A stretch of 64,000 nucleotides of DNA. Source: Jhaorihella thermophila. Its GTDB lineage: Bacteria; Pseudomonadota; Alphaproteobacteria; Rhodobacterales; Rhodobacteraceae. The translations under genes and the position numbers were made by a program. Positions 17,572 to 27,331 of the stretch are shown here, in pieces. The stretch spans positions 58,126 through 122,125 of the forward strand of contig NZ_FNVD01000010.1 of assembly GCF_900108275.1 (NCBI RefSeq). The letters run 5' to 3'. Below the pieces are notes generated by a model. The model was given only the letters and a program-made list of their open reading frames with translations. It was not told where the DNA came from and did no database searches. How positions within the stretch are numbered: position 1 is the stretch's first letter; every line of letters begins with the position of its first letter.

Positions 17572-18456
17572 GTGCACCTCGTCCTGACAGTGCTGGAAAT
17601 CGTCGCGCCGGTCTTTCTGCTGGCGGCCGTCGGCTTTGCCTGGGTACGGCTGGGGCATGAATACCGGATCCGGTTCGTGACCCAGCTGGCGATGACGCTG
17701 GCGGTGCCCTGTCTGATCTTTACGGCGCTGATGAAGATGGATGCCGGCGGCGGCGCGCTGGGTGGTCTCGCCATGGCCACCATCGCAGGCTACGGCGTGC
17801 TCACGGGGCTGTCCTATCTGGCGGTGCGCCTGTTGCGGCTGGACCTGCGCACCTACATGGCGCCGCTGATCTTCGGCAATACGGGAAACCTTGGCCTGCC
17901 GCTGGCGCTGCTGGCCTTTGGCCAGACGGGGCTGGGCTATGCGGTGGTGATTCTGGCCATCGGCGCTGTGTGGAGCTTTACCTTTGGCCTCTACATCGTC
18001 GCCGGCCGCGGATCCGGCGGGCGGGTCGTGCGCGAGCCGATGGTCTGGGCATCGCTGCTGGGGGCACTGTTTCTGTGGCAAGGCTGGCAGACGCCGCGTT
18101 TCCTGACCCACGCGCTGGATCTGATCGGGCAGATGGCGATCCCGCTGATGCTTATCACGCTGGGGGTGGCGATCGCCCGGCTGGCGGCGGGCGGCATCGG
18201 GCGGGCGGTCCTGCTGTCGCTGCTCAAGCTCGCGCTGTGCCTGCCCGTCGCCTGGGGGATCGGACGCGCCTTTGGTCTGGATCCCGTCGCCCACGGCGTT
18301 CTGGTCGTGCAGCTTTCGACCCCCGTCGCGGTCACGTCCTATCTGCTGGCCGAGAAATACGGAGCCGATTCGGAGTCGGTCGCCGCGCTTGTGGTGGCCT
18401 CGACCCTGTTGTCGGTGATCGCGTTGCCGGTGCTGCTGGGGATCGTCATTGCGTGA
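17572..18456 (+). CDS. AEC family transporter (auxin efflux carrier-like permease)
   Basis: Inner-membrane permease of the Mem_trans family, 294 residues, with about ten membrane segments. The central GNTGNLGLPLALLAF is the family's conserved unwound-helix motif, and the C-terminal QLSTPVAVTSYLLAEKYGAD is also typical. Substrate unknown, probably a small organic acid. The start is GTG at 17572 after GGGGAAACAGACT. It is divergent from hspQ. It is a distant paralogue of 1508-2452. Confidence 0.86.
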   Translation: MHLVLTVLEIVAPVFLLAAVGFAWVRLGHEYRIRFVTQLAMTLAVPCLIFTALMKMDAGGGALGGLAMATIAGYGVLTGLSYLAVRLLRLDLRTYMAPLIFGNTGNLGLPLALLAFGQTGLGYAVVILAIGAVWSFTFGLYIVAGRGSGGRVVREPMVWASLLGALFLWQGWQTPRFLTHALDLIGQMAIPLMLITLGVAIARLAAGGIGRAVLLSLLKLALCLPVAWGIGRAFGLDPVAHGVLVVQLSTPVAVTSYLLAEKYGADSESVAALVVASTLLSVIALPVLLGIVIA

Positions 18457-18520
18457 ACGGGTTCCTTCCGCGGCCCGGCTGGTATAAACTCCAACAAAAA
18501 AATCAGAAGGCACGAGGCAG

Positions 18521-19099
18521 ATGAGCAGAATTCTGATCGCACTGCTGGTGGTGTTGCTGGTCGCGTCCTGCGGCGGCGGGCGGAAGGCGCCGCCGCGCAA
18601 CCTGGACAACGCCTGCAGCATCCTGAACCAGCGTCCCGATTTCCGCCGGGCGTTCCGCAAGGCCGAACGGCGTTGGGGCGTGCCGACGCATGTGCAGATG
18701 GCCACGATCTATCAGGAAAGCCGCTATCGCGGCGATGCCCGAACCCCGCACAAATATGTTCTGGGCATCATCCCGATGGGCCGGCAAAGCAGCGCCTACG
18801 GCTATGGTCAGGCGATTGATGGCACCTGGGACCAGTATCGTCGGGAGACCGGGAATCGCCGGGCCAAGCGTGACCGGATGAGGGATGCCGCCGACTTCAT
18901 CGGCTGGTATTTCACCAAGAGCCATGAAAGGAACGGCATCCCGCTGACCGATGCCCGGCGCCAGTATATTGCCTATCACGAAGGTCACGCGGGCTATGCC
19001 CGGGGCAGCTGGAAACGGAAGAGCTGGCTGCTGCGGGTGGCCGATGACGTGGCCTCGCGGTCCGAAATGTATCGTCGGCAACTTGCGCGCTGCAACTGA
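18521..19099 (+). CDS. Transglycosylase SLT domain lipoprotein
   Basis: Probable membrane-anchored lytic transglycosylase that cleaves peptidoglycan glycan strands in the periplasm. The 192-residue protein begins with a signal peptide ending in the lipobox VASC (Cys17). Glu66 in ATIYQESRY is the likely catalytic glutamate, followed by SSAYGYGQAIDGTWDQY. It is shorter than most SLT enzymes and has no extra binding domain. GAGGCAG precedes the start. It is convergent with lolA (18 bp between stops). Confidence 0.9.
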   Translation: MSRILIALLVVLLVASCGGGRKAPPRNLDNACSILNQRPDFRRAFRKAERRWGVPTHVQMATIYQESRYRGDARTPHKYVLGIIPMGRQSSAYGYGQAIDGTWDQYRRETGNRRAKRDRMRDAADFIGWYFTKSHERNGIPLTDARRQYIAYHEGHAGYARGSWKRKSWLLRVADDVASRSEMYRRQLARCN

Positions 19100-19117
19100 C
19101 CCCGGCCGGGGCGGGCG

Positions 19118-19750
19118 TCAGCGATCCGCCCCGAACAGGTTGCCGTCACCGGACTGGAACAGCGTGTCGCTGAGCGTCATGCCGGTTTCCAGCTCGCCCA
19201 GTTCGACGCTGGTGCGGCCGCCATTGCCGTCGTGGATGACCCAACCGGTCAGATGCACCGGGTCGTCGGCGAAATACATCTCGATCCGGCCATATTCCGG
19301 TTTCTCGGGATCCTGCGCCACGACGATGGTGTGCTGACCGTCGAAGTCATGCGCCACGACCATGCGCGCGCGCCCCAAGTCCACCTGTCTGGCGAGAATG
19401 ATCGACAGAGGGGTGCGTTTGAGCGGGTAGGTTTCGGGCGGCTGGTTCGACTTGGGATCATGGATCACCACCGCGCCCGCGCGGGACACCACCACCCCGC
19501 TGTCGGGCGGGTCGTATTCGAACCGCATCCGCCCCGGTCGCCGCAGCCAGAGACGCCCGGTCGAGATCGTGCCATCGTCATTTACCTGGCGGAACGTCGC
19601 CTTGGCCGTGGTGATCCCGTTCAGATAGGACGAGATGTCCGAAAGCGGCAGTTTTTCGGCCGCCCCGGCGAGGGAGGCCGAAAACAGCACCGCGATTGCG
19701 AGCACAATCCGTGTCAGAACCGCGCGCAACACCGACAACGACAGGGCCAT
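19118..19750 (-). CDS. lolA: Outer-membrane lipoprotein carrier protein LolA
   Basis: Periplasmic chaperone that moves lipoproteins from the LolCDE complex to the outer membrane. The 210-residue protein has a signal peptide (about 1-30, VLAIAVLFSASLAGA), then the LolA fold with ATFRQVNDDGTISTGRLWL, RPGRMRFEYDPP and the C-terminal DTLFQSGDGNLFG. It follows ftsK on the same strand, a neighbour pair also found in other proteobacteria. The ATG at 19750 directly abuts repeat copy E, so the ribosome-binding region lies in a hairpin (see findings). GTG or TTG codons 15-20 bases downstream are possible alternatives. Confidence 0.92.
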   Translation of the reverse strand: MALSLSVLRAVLTRIVLAIAVLFSASLAGAAEKLPLSDISSYLNGITTAKATFRQVNDDGTISTGRLWLRRPGRMRFEYDPPDSGVVVSRAGAVVIHDPKSNQPPETYPLKRTPLSIILARQVDLGRARMVVAHDFDGQHTIVVAQDPEKPEYGRIEMYFADDPVHLTGWVIHDGNGGRTSVELGELETGMTLSDTLFQSGDGNLFGADR

Positions 19751-19798
19751 CCGGGGGCTCTGCCCCCGGACCCCCGGAGTATTTCCGGCAAGATGAAG
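19751..19798 (+). repeat. Intergenic palindromic repeat, copy E, abutting the lolA start codon
   Basis: Reads CCGGGGGC-TCT-GCCCCCGG then ACCCCCGGAGTATTT and CAAGATGAAG on the plus strand. It lacks the long inner stem of copies A, F, G and H. On the minus strand its hairpin ends at the base before the lolA ATG. Confidence 0.78.
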
Positions 19799-19966
19799 GC
19801 GCGAAGTGGTACATCCGCGAACGCGAGGCGTGGCTGCTCGATGATCCGCGTGCAGCGGCGTGCATGGATCGAGTCGTGGCATTGGCGTGATATGCTCCGT
19901 CCTCTCTGCGTTGCGAAACACCGGCACGGGTCCGCCCGGCCGCTGGCTGCACGCCATAGATAACAA

Positions 19967-19996
19967 CGCGCGGGCGGATGTGAACCCGCCCGCGCG
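19967..19996 (-). terminator. Stem-loop after ftsK, probable terminator
   Basis: Perfect 11-bp arms CGCGCGGGCGG (19967-19977) and CCGCCCGCGCG (19986-19996) with an 8-base loop, 23 bases past the ftsK stop. On the minus strand a short T-rich stretch TTGTTAT follows. The U-tract is weak, so termination may be partial and allow read-through to lolA. Confidence 0.6.
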
Positions 19997-20019
19997 ATCG
20001 GCCGCCGGAAACCGGCGCG

Positions 20020-22845
20020 TTATTGCTCGGGCACGAGGATCTCGCGCTTGCCGACATGGTTGGCAGGCGAAACGATCCCTTCGTCCTCCATTTGCTCAAC
20101 CAAGCGGGCGGCCTTGTTGTAGCCGATCGCCAGCTTGCGCTGGATGTAGGAGGTAGAGCATTTGCGGTCCTTGATGACGATCGCCACCGCCTGATCGTAA
20201 AGCGCGTCCTCGGCATTGGTGTTTCCGCCCAGCCCCAGCACCAGGTCGATATCGGCGCTTTTCTCCTCGTCCGGGCCGTCCAGCACGGTGCTGACATATT
20301 CCGGCGGACCGAACTGCTTGAGGTGATTGACAACCTCTTCGACCTCTTCGTCGCTGACGAAGGGCCCGTGGCAGCGGGTGATCCGGGCGCCGCCGGCCAT
20401 GTAGAGCATGTCGCCCTGCCCCAGCAGCTGTTCAGCGCCCATCTCGCCCAGGATGGTGCGGCTGTCCACCTTGGAGGTCACCTGGAAACTGATCCGGGTG
20501 GGGAAGTTGGCCTTGATCGTGCCGGTTATCACGTCCACCGACGGGCGCTGCGTGGCCATGATGAGGTGAATGCCGGACGCCCGCGCCATCTGCGCAAGCC
20601 GCTGGATGCAGGCCTCGATCTCCTTGCCGGCGACCATCATCAGGTCGGCCATCTCGTCCACGATCACGACGATATAGGGCAGGGTTTCGGGCTGGATCTC
20701 CTCGGTTTCGAACACCGGATCGCCGGTTTCGTCGTCAAAGCCCGTCTGAACGGTCCGGGTGAACATCTCGCCCTTGGACAGCGCCTCGCGCACGCGGGCG
20801 TTGTAGCCCTCGATGTTGCGCACGCCCATCTTGGACATCTTGCGATAGCGTTCCTCCATCTCGCCCACGACCCATTTCAGCGCGACCACGGCCTTTTTCG
20901 GGTCGGTCACGACCGGGCTCAGCAGATGCGGGATGCCGTCATAGACCGAAAGTTCCAGCATCTTGGGGTCGATCATGATGAGCCGGCATTCCTCGGGCGT
21001 GAGCTTGTAGAGCAGGCTCAGGATCATCGTGTTGATCGCAACCGACTTGCCCGAACCGGTGGTGCCCGCGATCAGCAGGTGGGGCATCTTGGCCAGGTTC
21101 GCCACCACCGCGCCGCCGCCGATATCCTTGCCCAGCGCCAGCGGCAGGCTCATGTTGCTGTCGCCGAAATCGCGGCTGGCGAGGATCTCGCGCAACAGCA
21201 CCACCTCGCGGTGGTCGTTGGGCAGTTCGATCCCGATCACGCTGCGGCCCGGCACGGTCGAGACCCGCGCCGACAGCGCCGACATCGACCGCGCGATGTC
21301 GTCGGCCAGCCCGATCACGCGGGACGCCTTGAGCCCCGGCGCGGGCTCCAGTTCATACATGGTGACAACGGGGCCGGGGCGGACGCTGACGATCTCGCCC
21401 TTGACGCCGTAGTCATCCAGCACGTTTTCCAGCATCCGCGCGTTCTGTTCCAGCGCCTCGTCCGACAGATAGTGGCGCTGCACATTGGCCGGGTTCGCCA
21501 GCAGGCTGAGCGGCGGCAATTCGTAATCCGTCGATTTCTCTTCAAAACCCAGCGTCGGCTGCGCCTCGGCCTGCGCCCGGCGCGAGGGCTGCGGCGACTT
21601 GCGCGGCGGGTTCTGCACAACCTTGCGCGGCTCGGGCACGGGCACCTGCGGCGCGGCCTTGGCCGGCTCGTTCAAGGGCAGCGTGTCGGCCTCGGGCGCG
21701 TGCAGCGCGGGTTCGGGACGCAGCGGCGCCTGCGGCGGGTGCGCGCTCAGCGGCGGTTCGGGCGGCAACGCTCCGGGCGCCGCCGGGGCAAAGATCAGCG
21801 GGTCGGGGCCCCGTCCGCGGCCCTTTGTCAGCGGGCGGCCGGGGTCGGGTTCCGGCGGCTGGGCGGCCTTTTTCCGCGTCTGCACGATCTGCGCGATCTT
21901 CTGGCTGATGCGGTCATTGTCGGCGGGCAGTCCGTCGTCACCGCCGGCCAGCGGCGCGGACTGCACCAGTTCGGGTTCGGGCATCGGCTCGGGTCGGCGC
22001 ACCAACGACGGCATCCGGGCCAGCAACCCGCTGCGCGGCGAGGGCGCCTGGGGCTCCACCGCCGGCGCGTGCGCGGCCGGGGCCCGGGCGACGGCGGCCT
22101 CGGTCGCGGCGGCCGCGCGGGCGGCCTGTTTCCTCTCGGCCCGTTCGGCGGCGCGTTCGCGGCTGGCCCGCGCGGCCTGCGTCGCGCCGGCCACGCCGCG
22201 CCCGATCAGCGCGACGATGCCGCTGTAGATCAGCACGATCCCCACCAGCGCCAGCCGCCCCGCGCGGGCCACGTCGGCGCGGGTAAAGCCCAGAACGAAG
22301 GTGCCGAAACCCAGCATCGCCAGCGCGGTCAGAAGCGACACCAGCTTGACCGCGAGATGCGATCCCACCGGCAACAGCGTCAAGAGAGCGCCCATCACCG
22401 TATCGCCGAAGAGCCCACCCAGGCCAAAGCTGTGCACCGCGGCCCAGTCGGCCCCCGGCACCAGCGTCGCGGCATAGACCGAAGCGATCGCGATCCCGAT
22501 CGGGGCAAAGACAAGACGGCTGGACCAGCGTTCCGAATCACGATGCAGCAGGAACCGCATCCCCCAGACCAGCAGCACCAGCGGAATGCCCCACGCGCCC
22601 CAGCCGATCACCATGAACATCGGCGCGGCCAGCGTGGCGCCGAATTCGCCCAGCCAGTTCTGAACAGGCGCGTCGGTGGACACCATCCAGTTCGGGTCGT
22701 CCGGCGAATAGGACGCGATCATCGCCGCCGCGGCCAGCCCCAGACCGAGCATCACCAGACCGATCAGTTCCTTGCCGCGCTTTTCGATCGCGGCCTGCAT
22801 GTTGCTGTCCAGAAGCGGATCCCGGCCCTTTACCTGAAATGCCAT
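20020..22845 (-). CDS. ftsK: DNA translocase FtsK
   Basis: Septum-located motor that pumps DNA and helps resolve chromosome dimers at division. The 941-residue protein has four N-terminal membrane segments (about 28-215), a Pro/Ala-rich linker (about 225-440) and a RecA-like motor. Walker A is GTTGSGKS (594-601), followed by Walker B around [13 protein letters not shown]. The C-terminal gamma winged helix includes [20 protein letters not shown], which reads KOPS-type sites. ATG at 22845 is chosen because AGGGGACAGGGT precedes it. An ATG at 22869, overlapping the aminotransferase stop, would add eight residues. Linker length is short compared with E. coli. Confidence 0.96.
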   Translation of the reverse strand: MAFQVKGRDPLLDSNMQAAIEKRGKELIGLVMLGLGLAAAAMIASYSPDDPNWMVSTDAPVQNWLGEFGATLAAPMFMVIGWGAWGIPLVLLVWGMRFLLHRDSERWSSRLVFAPIGIAIASVYAATLVPGADWAAVHSFGLGGLFGDTVMGALLTLLPVGSHLAVKLVSLLTALAMLGFGTFVLGFTRADVARAGRLALVGIVLIYSGIVALIGRGVAGATQAARASRERAAERAERKQAARAAAATEAAVARAPAAHAPAVEPQAPSPRSGLLARMPSLVRRPEPMPEPELVQSAPLAGGDDGLPADNDRISQKIAQIVQTRKKAAQPPEPDPGRPLTKGRGRGPDPLIFAPAAPGALPPEPPLSAHPPQAPLRPEPALHAPEADTLPLNEPAKAAPQVPVPEPRKVVQNPPRKSPQPSRRAQAEAQPTLGFEEKSTDYELPPLSLLANPANVQRHYLSDEALEQNARMLENVLDDYGVKGEIVSVRPGPVVTMYELEPAPGLKASRVIGLADDIARSMSALSARVSTVPGRSVIGIELPNDHREVVLLREILASRDFGDSNMSLPLALGKDIGGGAVVANLAKMPHLLIAGTTGSGKSVAINTMILSLLYKLTPEECRLIMIDPKMLELSVYDGIPHLLSPVVTDPKKAVVALKWVVGEMEERYRKMSKMGVRNIEGYNARVREALSKGEMFTRTVQTGFDDETGDPVFETEEIQPETLPYIVVIVDEMADLMMVAGKEIEACIQRLAQMARASGIHLIMATQRPSVDVITGTIKANFPTRISFQVTSKVDSRTILGEMGAEQLLGQGDMLYMAGGARITRCHGPFVSDEEVEEVVNHLKQFGPPEYVSTVLDGPDEEKSADIDLVLGLGGNTNAEDALYDQAVAIVIKDRKCSTSYIQRKLAIGYNKAARLVEQMEDEGIVSPANHVGKREILVPEQ

Positions 22846-22861
22846 ACCCTGTCCCCTGCCC

Positions 22862-24043
22862 TTATCCATACAAACAGTCGCGCAGCCGGATCAGCCCGCG
22901 CCGCAAGTCTTCCTTTGGGGCCACCATCGCGACCCGAATATAGGTTTCGCCCGGGTTCTCTCCCGGCGCGCCCTGCGCCAGATAGGCGCCCGGCAGCACC
23001 CGCACCCCGGTTTCGCGCCACAGCTTCAGCGCCGCGCGTTCGCCATCCTCCACCGGAAGCCACAGGAAAAATCCGGCCTCGGGGCCGCGATAGCCCGGCA
23101 CCCCGGCCAGCACCTCGTCGGCGATGGCGTATTTCTCCTGATAGAGCGCACGGTTTTCCTCGACATGCGCCTCGTCCGCCCAGACCCGCGCGGCTGCGGC
23201 CTGCAACGGCGACGGCAGCGGCGCGCCGGCATAGGAGCGCAGCAGTTTCGCCTGCGCGATGCTTTGCGGCCCGCCCGCGATGAAACCCGACCGCAGCCCC
23301 GGCAGGTTCGACCGCTTCGACAGCGAATGAAAGATCGCCACCCTCTCGGGATCGGTGCCGCATTCCGCCGCCACCTGCAGCGCGCCGGGCGGCGGTGAAT
23401 CCCGCCAGATCTCGGAATAGCATTCGTCGGCGAAGATGCGGAAATCGTATCGCTCGGCCAGCGCGATCAGATCGGCCCAGTAGTCGCGCCCCGCCACCGC
23501 CCCCTGCGGGTTGGCGGGCGAACAGATATAGGCGACCGCGACGCGGTTCAGGATCTCGGGCGGCAGCGCCGCGAAATCGGGCAGAAAGCCGGTATCCGCC
23601 GTGGCGGGCACAAAGACCGGCTCGGCCCCCACGGAAATCGCCGCGACCATGTAGACCTGATAGAAAGGGTTCGGCATCACCACCACGGGGCGCCGGCCGT
23701 TCTTCGATTCGGGGCACAGCGCCATCGCCGCGTTGTAGAGCCCCTCGCGCGTGCCGTTCAGCGCCATCACCTGTGTATCGGGGTCGATCGACACCCCATA
23801 GCGCCGCTTGACCCAGTCGGCGATCGCGCCGCGCAGCTCGGGGCTGCCCTCGTTCGGCGGGTAGTTGTTGAAGCCCGCGGCATGTTCGGCGATCACCTCC
23901 GTCACCCATTGCGGAAAGGGGTGCTTCGGCTCGCCAATGGTCATGTGCATGACCTCGCCGCCGGGCGCATGGGCGTCCAGCAGCGCCCGCAGGCGCGGAA
24001 AAGCATAAGGCGGCAGGTTCGAAAACCGCTCGGGAAACTGCAT
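22862..24043 (-). CDS. Class I aminotransferase, probable succinyldiaminopimelate transaminase (DapC-like)
   Basis: PLP-dependent fold-type I aminotransferase, 393 residues. The Schiff-base lysine is Lys243 in [15 protein letters not shown]; Asn178 in CSPANPQG and Asp206 in [11 protein letters not shown] are cofactor ligands. The SLSKRSN and GLRSGF motifs are characteristic of the proteobacterial DapC group in the lysine/meso-DAP pathway, but related aminotransferases share them. ATG at 24043 follows GAGGCAGATAGTG. ftsK starts within 20 bases of its stop, so the two are probably cotranscribed. The remaining dap genes are not in the window. Confidence 0.85.
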   Translation of the reverse strand: MQFPERFSNLPPYAFPRLRALLDAHAPGGEVMHMTIGEPKHPFPQWVTEVIAEHAAGFNNYPPNEGSPELRGAIADWVKRRYGVSIDPDTQVMALNGTREGLYNAAMALCPESKNGRRPVVVMPNPFYQVYMVAAISVGAEPVFVPATADTGFLPDFAALPPEILNRVAVAYICSPANPQGAVAGRDYWADLIALAERYDFRIFADECYSEIWRDSPPPGALQVAAECGTDPERVAIFHSLSKRSNLPGLRSGFIAGGPQSIAQAKLLRSYAGAPLPSPLQAAAARVWADEAHVEENRALYQEKYAIADEVLAGVPGYRGPEAGFFLWLPVEDGERAALKLWRETGVRVLPGAYLAQGAPGENPGETYIRVAMVAPKEDLRRGLIRLRDCLYG

Positions 24044-24161
24044 CACTATCTGCCTCGGAACGGGGTCGTTCCTGTTCTTCTGCGCCCCGTTTTGTTCCAA
24101 GTTACAGATGCTTCCCCCCAGCGTCCAGACAAAGCGTCCCCGCCCGCGCCGATTGTGGCAT

Positions 24162-25490
24162 TCAGGCCAGCGCCGCCTCGGCCGCCATTCCGATCCGCAA
24201 CAGCGCCTCTTCGCCAAAGGGCTTGCCCATCAGCTGGATGCCGCAGCTTGGCACGCCGGTGGGCAGGGTCAGAACGCTCAGACCCATCAGGTTGCCGATC
24301 CGCGTGTTGCGCAGCGCCAGCAGGTTTTCGGTCACATAATAGTCGTGGTCCTCCAGCAGCCGCTGCGCATCGGGCGGCAGGATCGGCGAGGTCGGCGCCA
24401 GCACCGCGTCATACCCGGCCGTCGCCCGCGCCCAGGCCGCGCGGCATCGCTCCAGCGTCTGCCATGCGGCCACATAATCCGGCCCCGAATAGTTCGCCCC
24501 CGCCCGAAAGCGTTCCAGGATCTGATCGAACATGGCGCCGGGATTGGCCTCGATCACGTCGCGCCAGGTGCCATAGGCCTCGGCCGTGAACAGCACGCCG
24601 GACAGCGCCATCGCCTCTTCCAGTTCGGGCACTTGCAGGCGTTCCACGATCGCCCCCGCTTCCTCGAACGCGGTCACGGCGCGGGCAAAGCCGCGCTCGG
24701 GCGCCCCGCGCAGATCCTCCAGCGCCACGGTTTCGAGCACGGCGAATCGCTTTCCCCTGAGAGTGGCACCGCGCAGGTCCGCGGGCCGCCCGCCCTCGAG
24801 CGCGGCAAGATACAGCGCCGCGTCCTCGACCGACCGCGCCAGCGGCCCCACCGTGTCGAATTTCTCGCACAGCGGCACGACACCCTTCAGGCTCAGCCGC
24901 CCCGCAGTGGTCTTCAGCCCCACCAGATCGTTCCAGGCCGACGGGATCCGCACCGACCCGCCGGTATCCGACCCGATCCCGCAGGCGGCCAGCCCGAACG
25001 CCACCGACGCCGCCGCGCCCGAGGACGACCCGCCTGGCACAGCCGATTCGTCGTTCACGCAGGGCGGGGTTTCCTTCACCGGGTTCAGCCCCAACCCGGA
25101 AAAGGCCAGCTCGCTCATATGCGTCTTGCCCAGGCACACCGCGCCCATCAGCGTCGCCACCCGCAGCACCTCGGCATCCTGCTCCGGCACCCGGCCCTTC
25201 AGCAGATCGCTGCCCGCCTCGGTCGCGTCCCCGGCGCTGTCAAAGAGATCCTTCCAACTGATCGGCACCCCGTCCACCGCCGACCGGCACAGACCCGTCC
25301 GCGCGCGGTCCCGCGCCGCCTCGGCCTCGGCCAGGGCGCGGTCGCGGGTGACGACCGTATAGATCCGGTCGCGCAGGGGATGGGCGTCGATCGCATCCAG
25401 ATATGTCCACGTCAGCTCGACGGGATCGATCTCGCCCGCGCCGATCCCCCTCCCCAGCTCGGCCGCCGTCATGCTCAGCCAGTCGCTCAT
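24162..25490 (-). CDS. Amidase (amidase signature family)
   Basis: Hydrolase of the amidase signature family, 442 residues. The Ser-cisSer-Lys triad is present: Lys80 in ISWKDLF, Ser155 in the PGGSSSGAAA loop, and Ser179 in SDTGGSVRIP. It could be an aryl/aliphatic amidase or indoleacetamide hydrolase-like enzyme; GatB is not adjacent, so a GatA role is unlikely. ATG at 25490 follows GGGGAAAAGGGC. It lies 118 bp upstream of the aminotransferase on the same strand and is divergent from the UbiH-type hydroxylase. Cytoplasmic, as no signal peptide is seen. Confidence 0.9.
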   Translation of the reverse strand: MSDWLSMTAAELGRGIGAGEIDPVELTWTYLDAIDAHPLRDRIYTVVTRDRALAEAEAARDRARTGLCRSAVDGVPISWKDLFDSAGDATEAGSDLLKGRVPEQDAEVLRVATLMGAVCLGKTHMSELAFSGLGLNPVKETPPCVNDESAVPGGSSSGAAASVAFGLAACGIGSDTGGSVRIPSAWNDLVGLKTTAGRLSLKGVVPLCEKFDTVGPLARSVEDAALYLAALEGGRPADLRGATLRGKRFAVLETVALEDLRGAPERGFARAVTAFEEAGAIVERLQVPELEEAMALSGVLFTAEAYGTWRDVIEANPGAMFDQILERFRAGANYSGPDYVAAWQTLERCRAAWARATAGYDAVLAPTSPILPPDAQRLLEDHDYYVTENLLALRNTRIGNLMGLSVLTLPTGVPSCGIQLMGKPFGEEALLRIGMAAEAALA

Positions 25491-25577
25491 GCCCTTTTCC
25501 CCCGTCTGCGATTTCCGGCGACGGTAGCGACCGAAGCGCCCATGGACAATCCCGCCCGCGCGCGCATATTGCAGGGC

Positions 25578-26804
25578 ATGACCAAAGACACAGAAATCCT
25601 GATCGTCGGCGGGGGCCTGAACGGACCTGCGCTGGCTCTTGCGCTGGCCCGGGCCGGCCACCGTGTCACCGTGATCGACGCCATGCCCGAAACCACCCGC
25701 AAGGACGCGGGCTTCGACGGCCGCGCCTATGCGCTGGCGCTTGCCTCGCAGCGGCTGCTGGCGGCGATCGGCGTCTGGAGCCGGGTCGCAGACCACGCCC
25801 AGCCCATTCTGGAAATCAAGGTGACTGACGGGCACGCGGGCGCGGGGCCCTCGCCCTTCTTCATGCATTTCCACCACGCCGAGATCGAAGAAGGCCCGAT
25901 GGGCTTCATGGTCGAGGACCGCTTTCTCCGCCGTGCCTTGCTGGACGCGATGGACGATCACCCCGCCATCACCCGGATCAACGGCAGGTCGGTGATCGCG
26001 CAAGAGACGACCGACGCCGCCACGACCGTGACGCTGGATGACGGCAGCACGCTTTCGGCCGACCTTCTGGTCGGCTGCGACGGGCGCACCAGCGGCACCG
26101 CGCGCCGCGCCGGCATTCGCCGCGCCGGCTGGGACTACGGCCAGACCGCGCTGGTCTGCGCGATAGAACACGACAAGCCGCACCACGGCATCGCGCATCA
26201 GTTCTTCATGCCGCCCGGACCGCTCGCCATCCTGCCCCTGCCCGGCAACCAGAGCTCGATCGTCTGGAGCGAACGCACCGCGATGGCCGCCCGCATCCAC
26301 GCGCTGGACGACGCGGGATACCTCGCCGCGCTGCGCCCCCGCTTCGGCGATTTCCTCGGCAACATCCGCCTGGCCGGAAAACGCTGGACCTACCCGCTGA
26401 ACCTGACGGTGGCCACCAGCTTCATCGCCGACCGCGTGGCCTTGGTGGGGGATGCGGCCCATGGCATGCATCCGATCGCCGGCCAGGGGCTGAACGCCGG
26501 TCTGCGCGACGTGGCCGCGCTGGCCGAAACCCTCACCCTCGCTGCCCGCCGGGGCGAGGATATCGGCGCGGCCCCGGTGCTCGACCGATATCAGCAATGG
26601 CGCCGCTTCGACACGGCCACGTTGGTTGCCGCGACCGATGCATTCAACCGCCTCTTCTCCAACGACAATCCCCTTCTGCGGGTCGGACGCGATCTCGGCA
26701 TGGGTCTGATCAACGCCATCCCCGCCCTGCGCCGCACCTTCGTGCGCGAAGCTGCGGGGCTGACGGGCGATTTGCCCAGGTTGATGCGGGGCCGGCCTCT
26801 CTGA
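25578..26804 (+). CDS. UbiH/UbiF-family FAD-dependent ubiquinone hydroxylase
   Basis: Flavin monooxygenase, 408 residues, probably adding a hydroxyl group to the ubiquinone ring. Seen: FAD motif ILIVGGGLNGPALALALA near the N-terminus, the middle DG motif LLVGCDGRTS, and the family signature GDAAHGMHPIAGQGLNAGLR in the last third. Which carbon it hydroxylates (UbiH, UbiF, UbiI or UbiL type) cannot be read from motifs alone. ATG at 25578 begins just before the FAD motif; ATG at 25542 would add 12 residues. It is divergent from the amidase. Repeat copy F follows its stop. Confidence 0.9.
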   Translation: MTKDTEILIVGGGLNGPALALALARAGHRVTVIDAMPETTRKDAGFDGRAYALALASQRLLAAIGVWSRVADHAQPILEIKVTDGHAGAGPSPFFMHFHHAEIEEGPMGFMVEDRFLRRALLDAMDDHPAITRINGRSVIAQETTDAATTVTLDDGSTLSADLLVGCDGRTSGTARRAGIRRAGWDYGQTALVCAIEHDKPHHGIAHQFFMPPGPLAILPLPGNQSSIVWSERTAMAARIHALDDAGYLAALRPRFGDFLGNIRLAGKRWTYPLNLTVATSFIADRVALVGDAAHGMHPIAGQGLNAGLRDVAALAETLTLAARRGEDIGAAPVLDRYQQWRRFDTATLVAATDAFNRLFSNDNPLLRVGRDLGMGLINAIPALRRTFVREAAGLTGDLPRLMRGRPL

Positions 26805-26817
26805 CCGCCCGCCCAGG

Positions 26818-26879
26818 CTTCTTTCTGGTCGAAAATACCCCGGGGGAGTCGCGCGCCGCGCGACTGGGGCAGCGCCCCC
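26818..26879 (-). repeat. Intergenic palindromic repeat, copy F
   Basis: On the plus strand it starts CTTCTTTCTGG 13 bases after the hydroxylase stop, then AAATACCCCGGGGGAG. The inner stem GTCGCGCG/CGCGCGAC follows, then GGGGC-AGC-GCCCC. The inner stem is almost the same as in copy G and different in sequence from A and H. Confidence 0.8.
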
Positions 26880-26953
26880 ACCCCACCACGCAATGTCGCA
26901 GGCATGTTGTCGCCGGCCTTGACACCGGGCGTCTGCCGCGCAACAGACCGCGC

Positions 26954-27331
26954 ATGATTTCGACCATTTCCCTCGTCGCTCTGGGCGGCGCAGCCGGTGC
27001 CACCCTGCGGTATCTCGCGGGACTGGCCGTGGTGCGCGTGATGGGCCATAGCCCGATCCCGCTGGCCATTCTCAGCGTGAACGTGGTCGGCTCCTTCCTG
27101 ATGGGCGTGTTCGTGACGTTCGCCGCGCACAGGGGGCTGACACATCTCTCTCCGTTGATCATGACCGGCTTTCTCGGCGGTTTCACCACCTTTTCCACGT
27201 TCTCGCTGGAAACCGTGAACCTCTACGATCGTGACCCCTCGCTCGCCCTCCTCTACGTCGCGCTTTCCGTGGGGCTCTCGGTCGGCGCGCTCGTGCTGGG
27301 GATGCTGGCCACGCGCGGGGCCATCGCATGA
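26954..27331 (+). CDS. crcB: Fluoride exporter CrcB/Fluc
   Basis: Small inner-membrane fluoride channel, 125 residues with four membrane segments; it works as a dual-topology dimer. The signature GGFTTFSTFSLE (about 73-84) and the N-terminal ALGGAAGATLRYL are present. No fluoride riboswitch was recognised in the 149 bp upstream, which mostly holds repeat copy F. The stop overlaps the next start as ATGA, coupling it to the pseudouridine synthase gene. Confidence 0.95.
   Translation: MISTISLVALGGAAGATLRYLAGLAVVRVMGHSPIPLAILSVNVVGSFLMGVFVTFAAHRGLTHLSPLIMTGFLGGFTTFSTFSLETVNLYDRDPSLALLYVALSVGLSVGALVLGMLATRGAIA

Noticed and set aside
20023..23283. 1086-codon open frame opposite ftsK and the aminotransferase gene
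   Set aside because: Antisense to two well-supported genes. Its composition (His/Arg/Gly-rich, no motifs) is typical of shadow frames in GC-rich DNA.
26805..26953. Fluoride riboswitch before crcB
   Set aside because: The gap is mostly repeat copy F, and I could not find the conserved fluoride-switch core.
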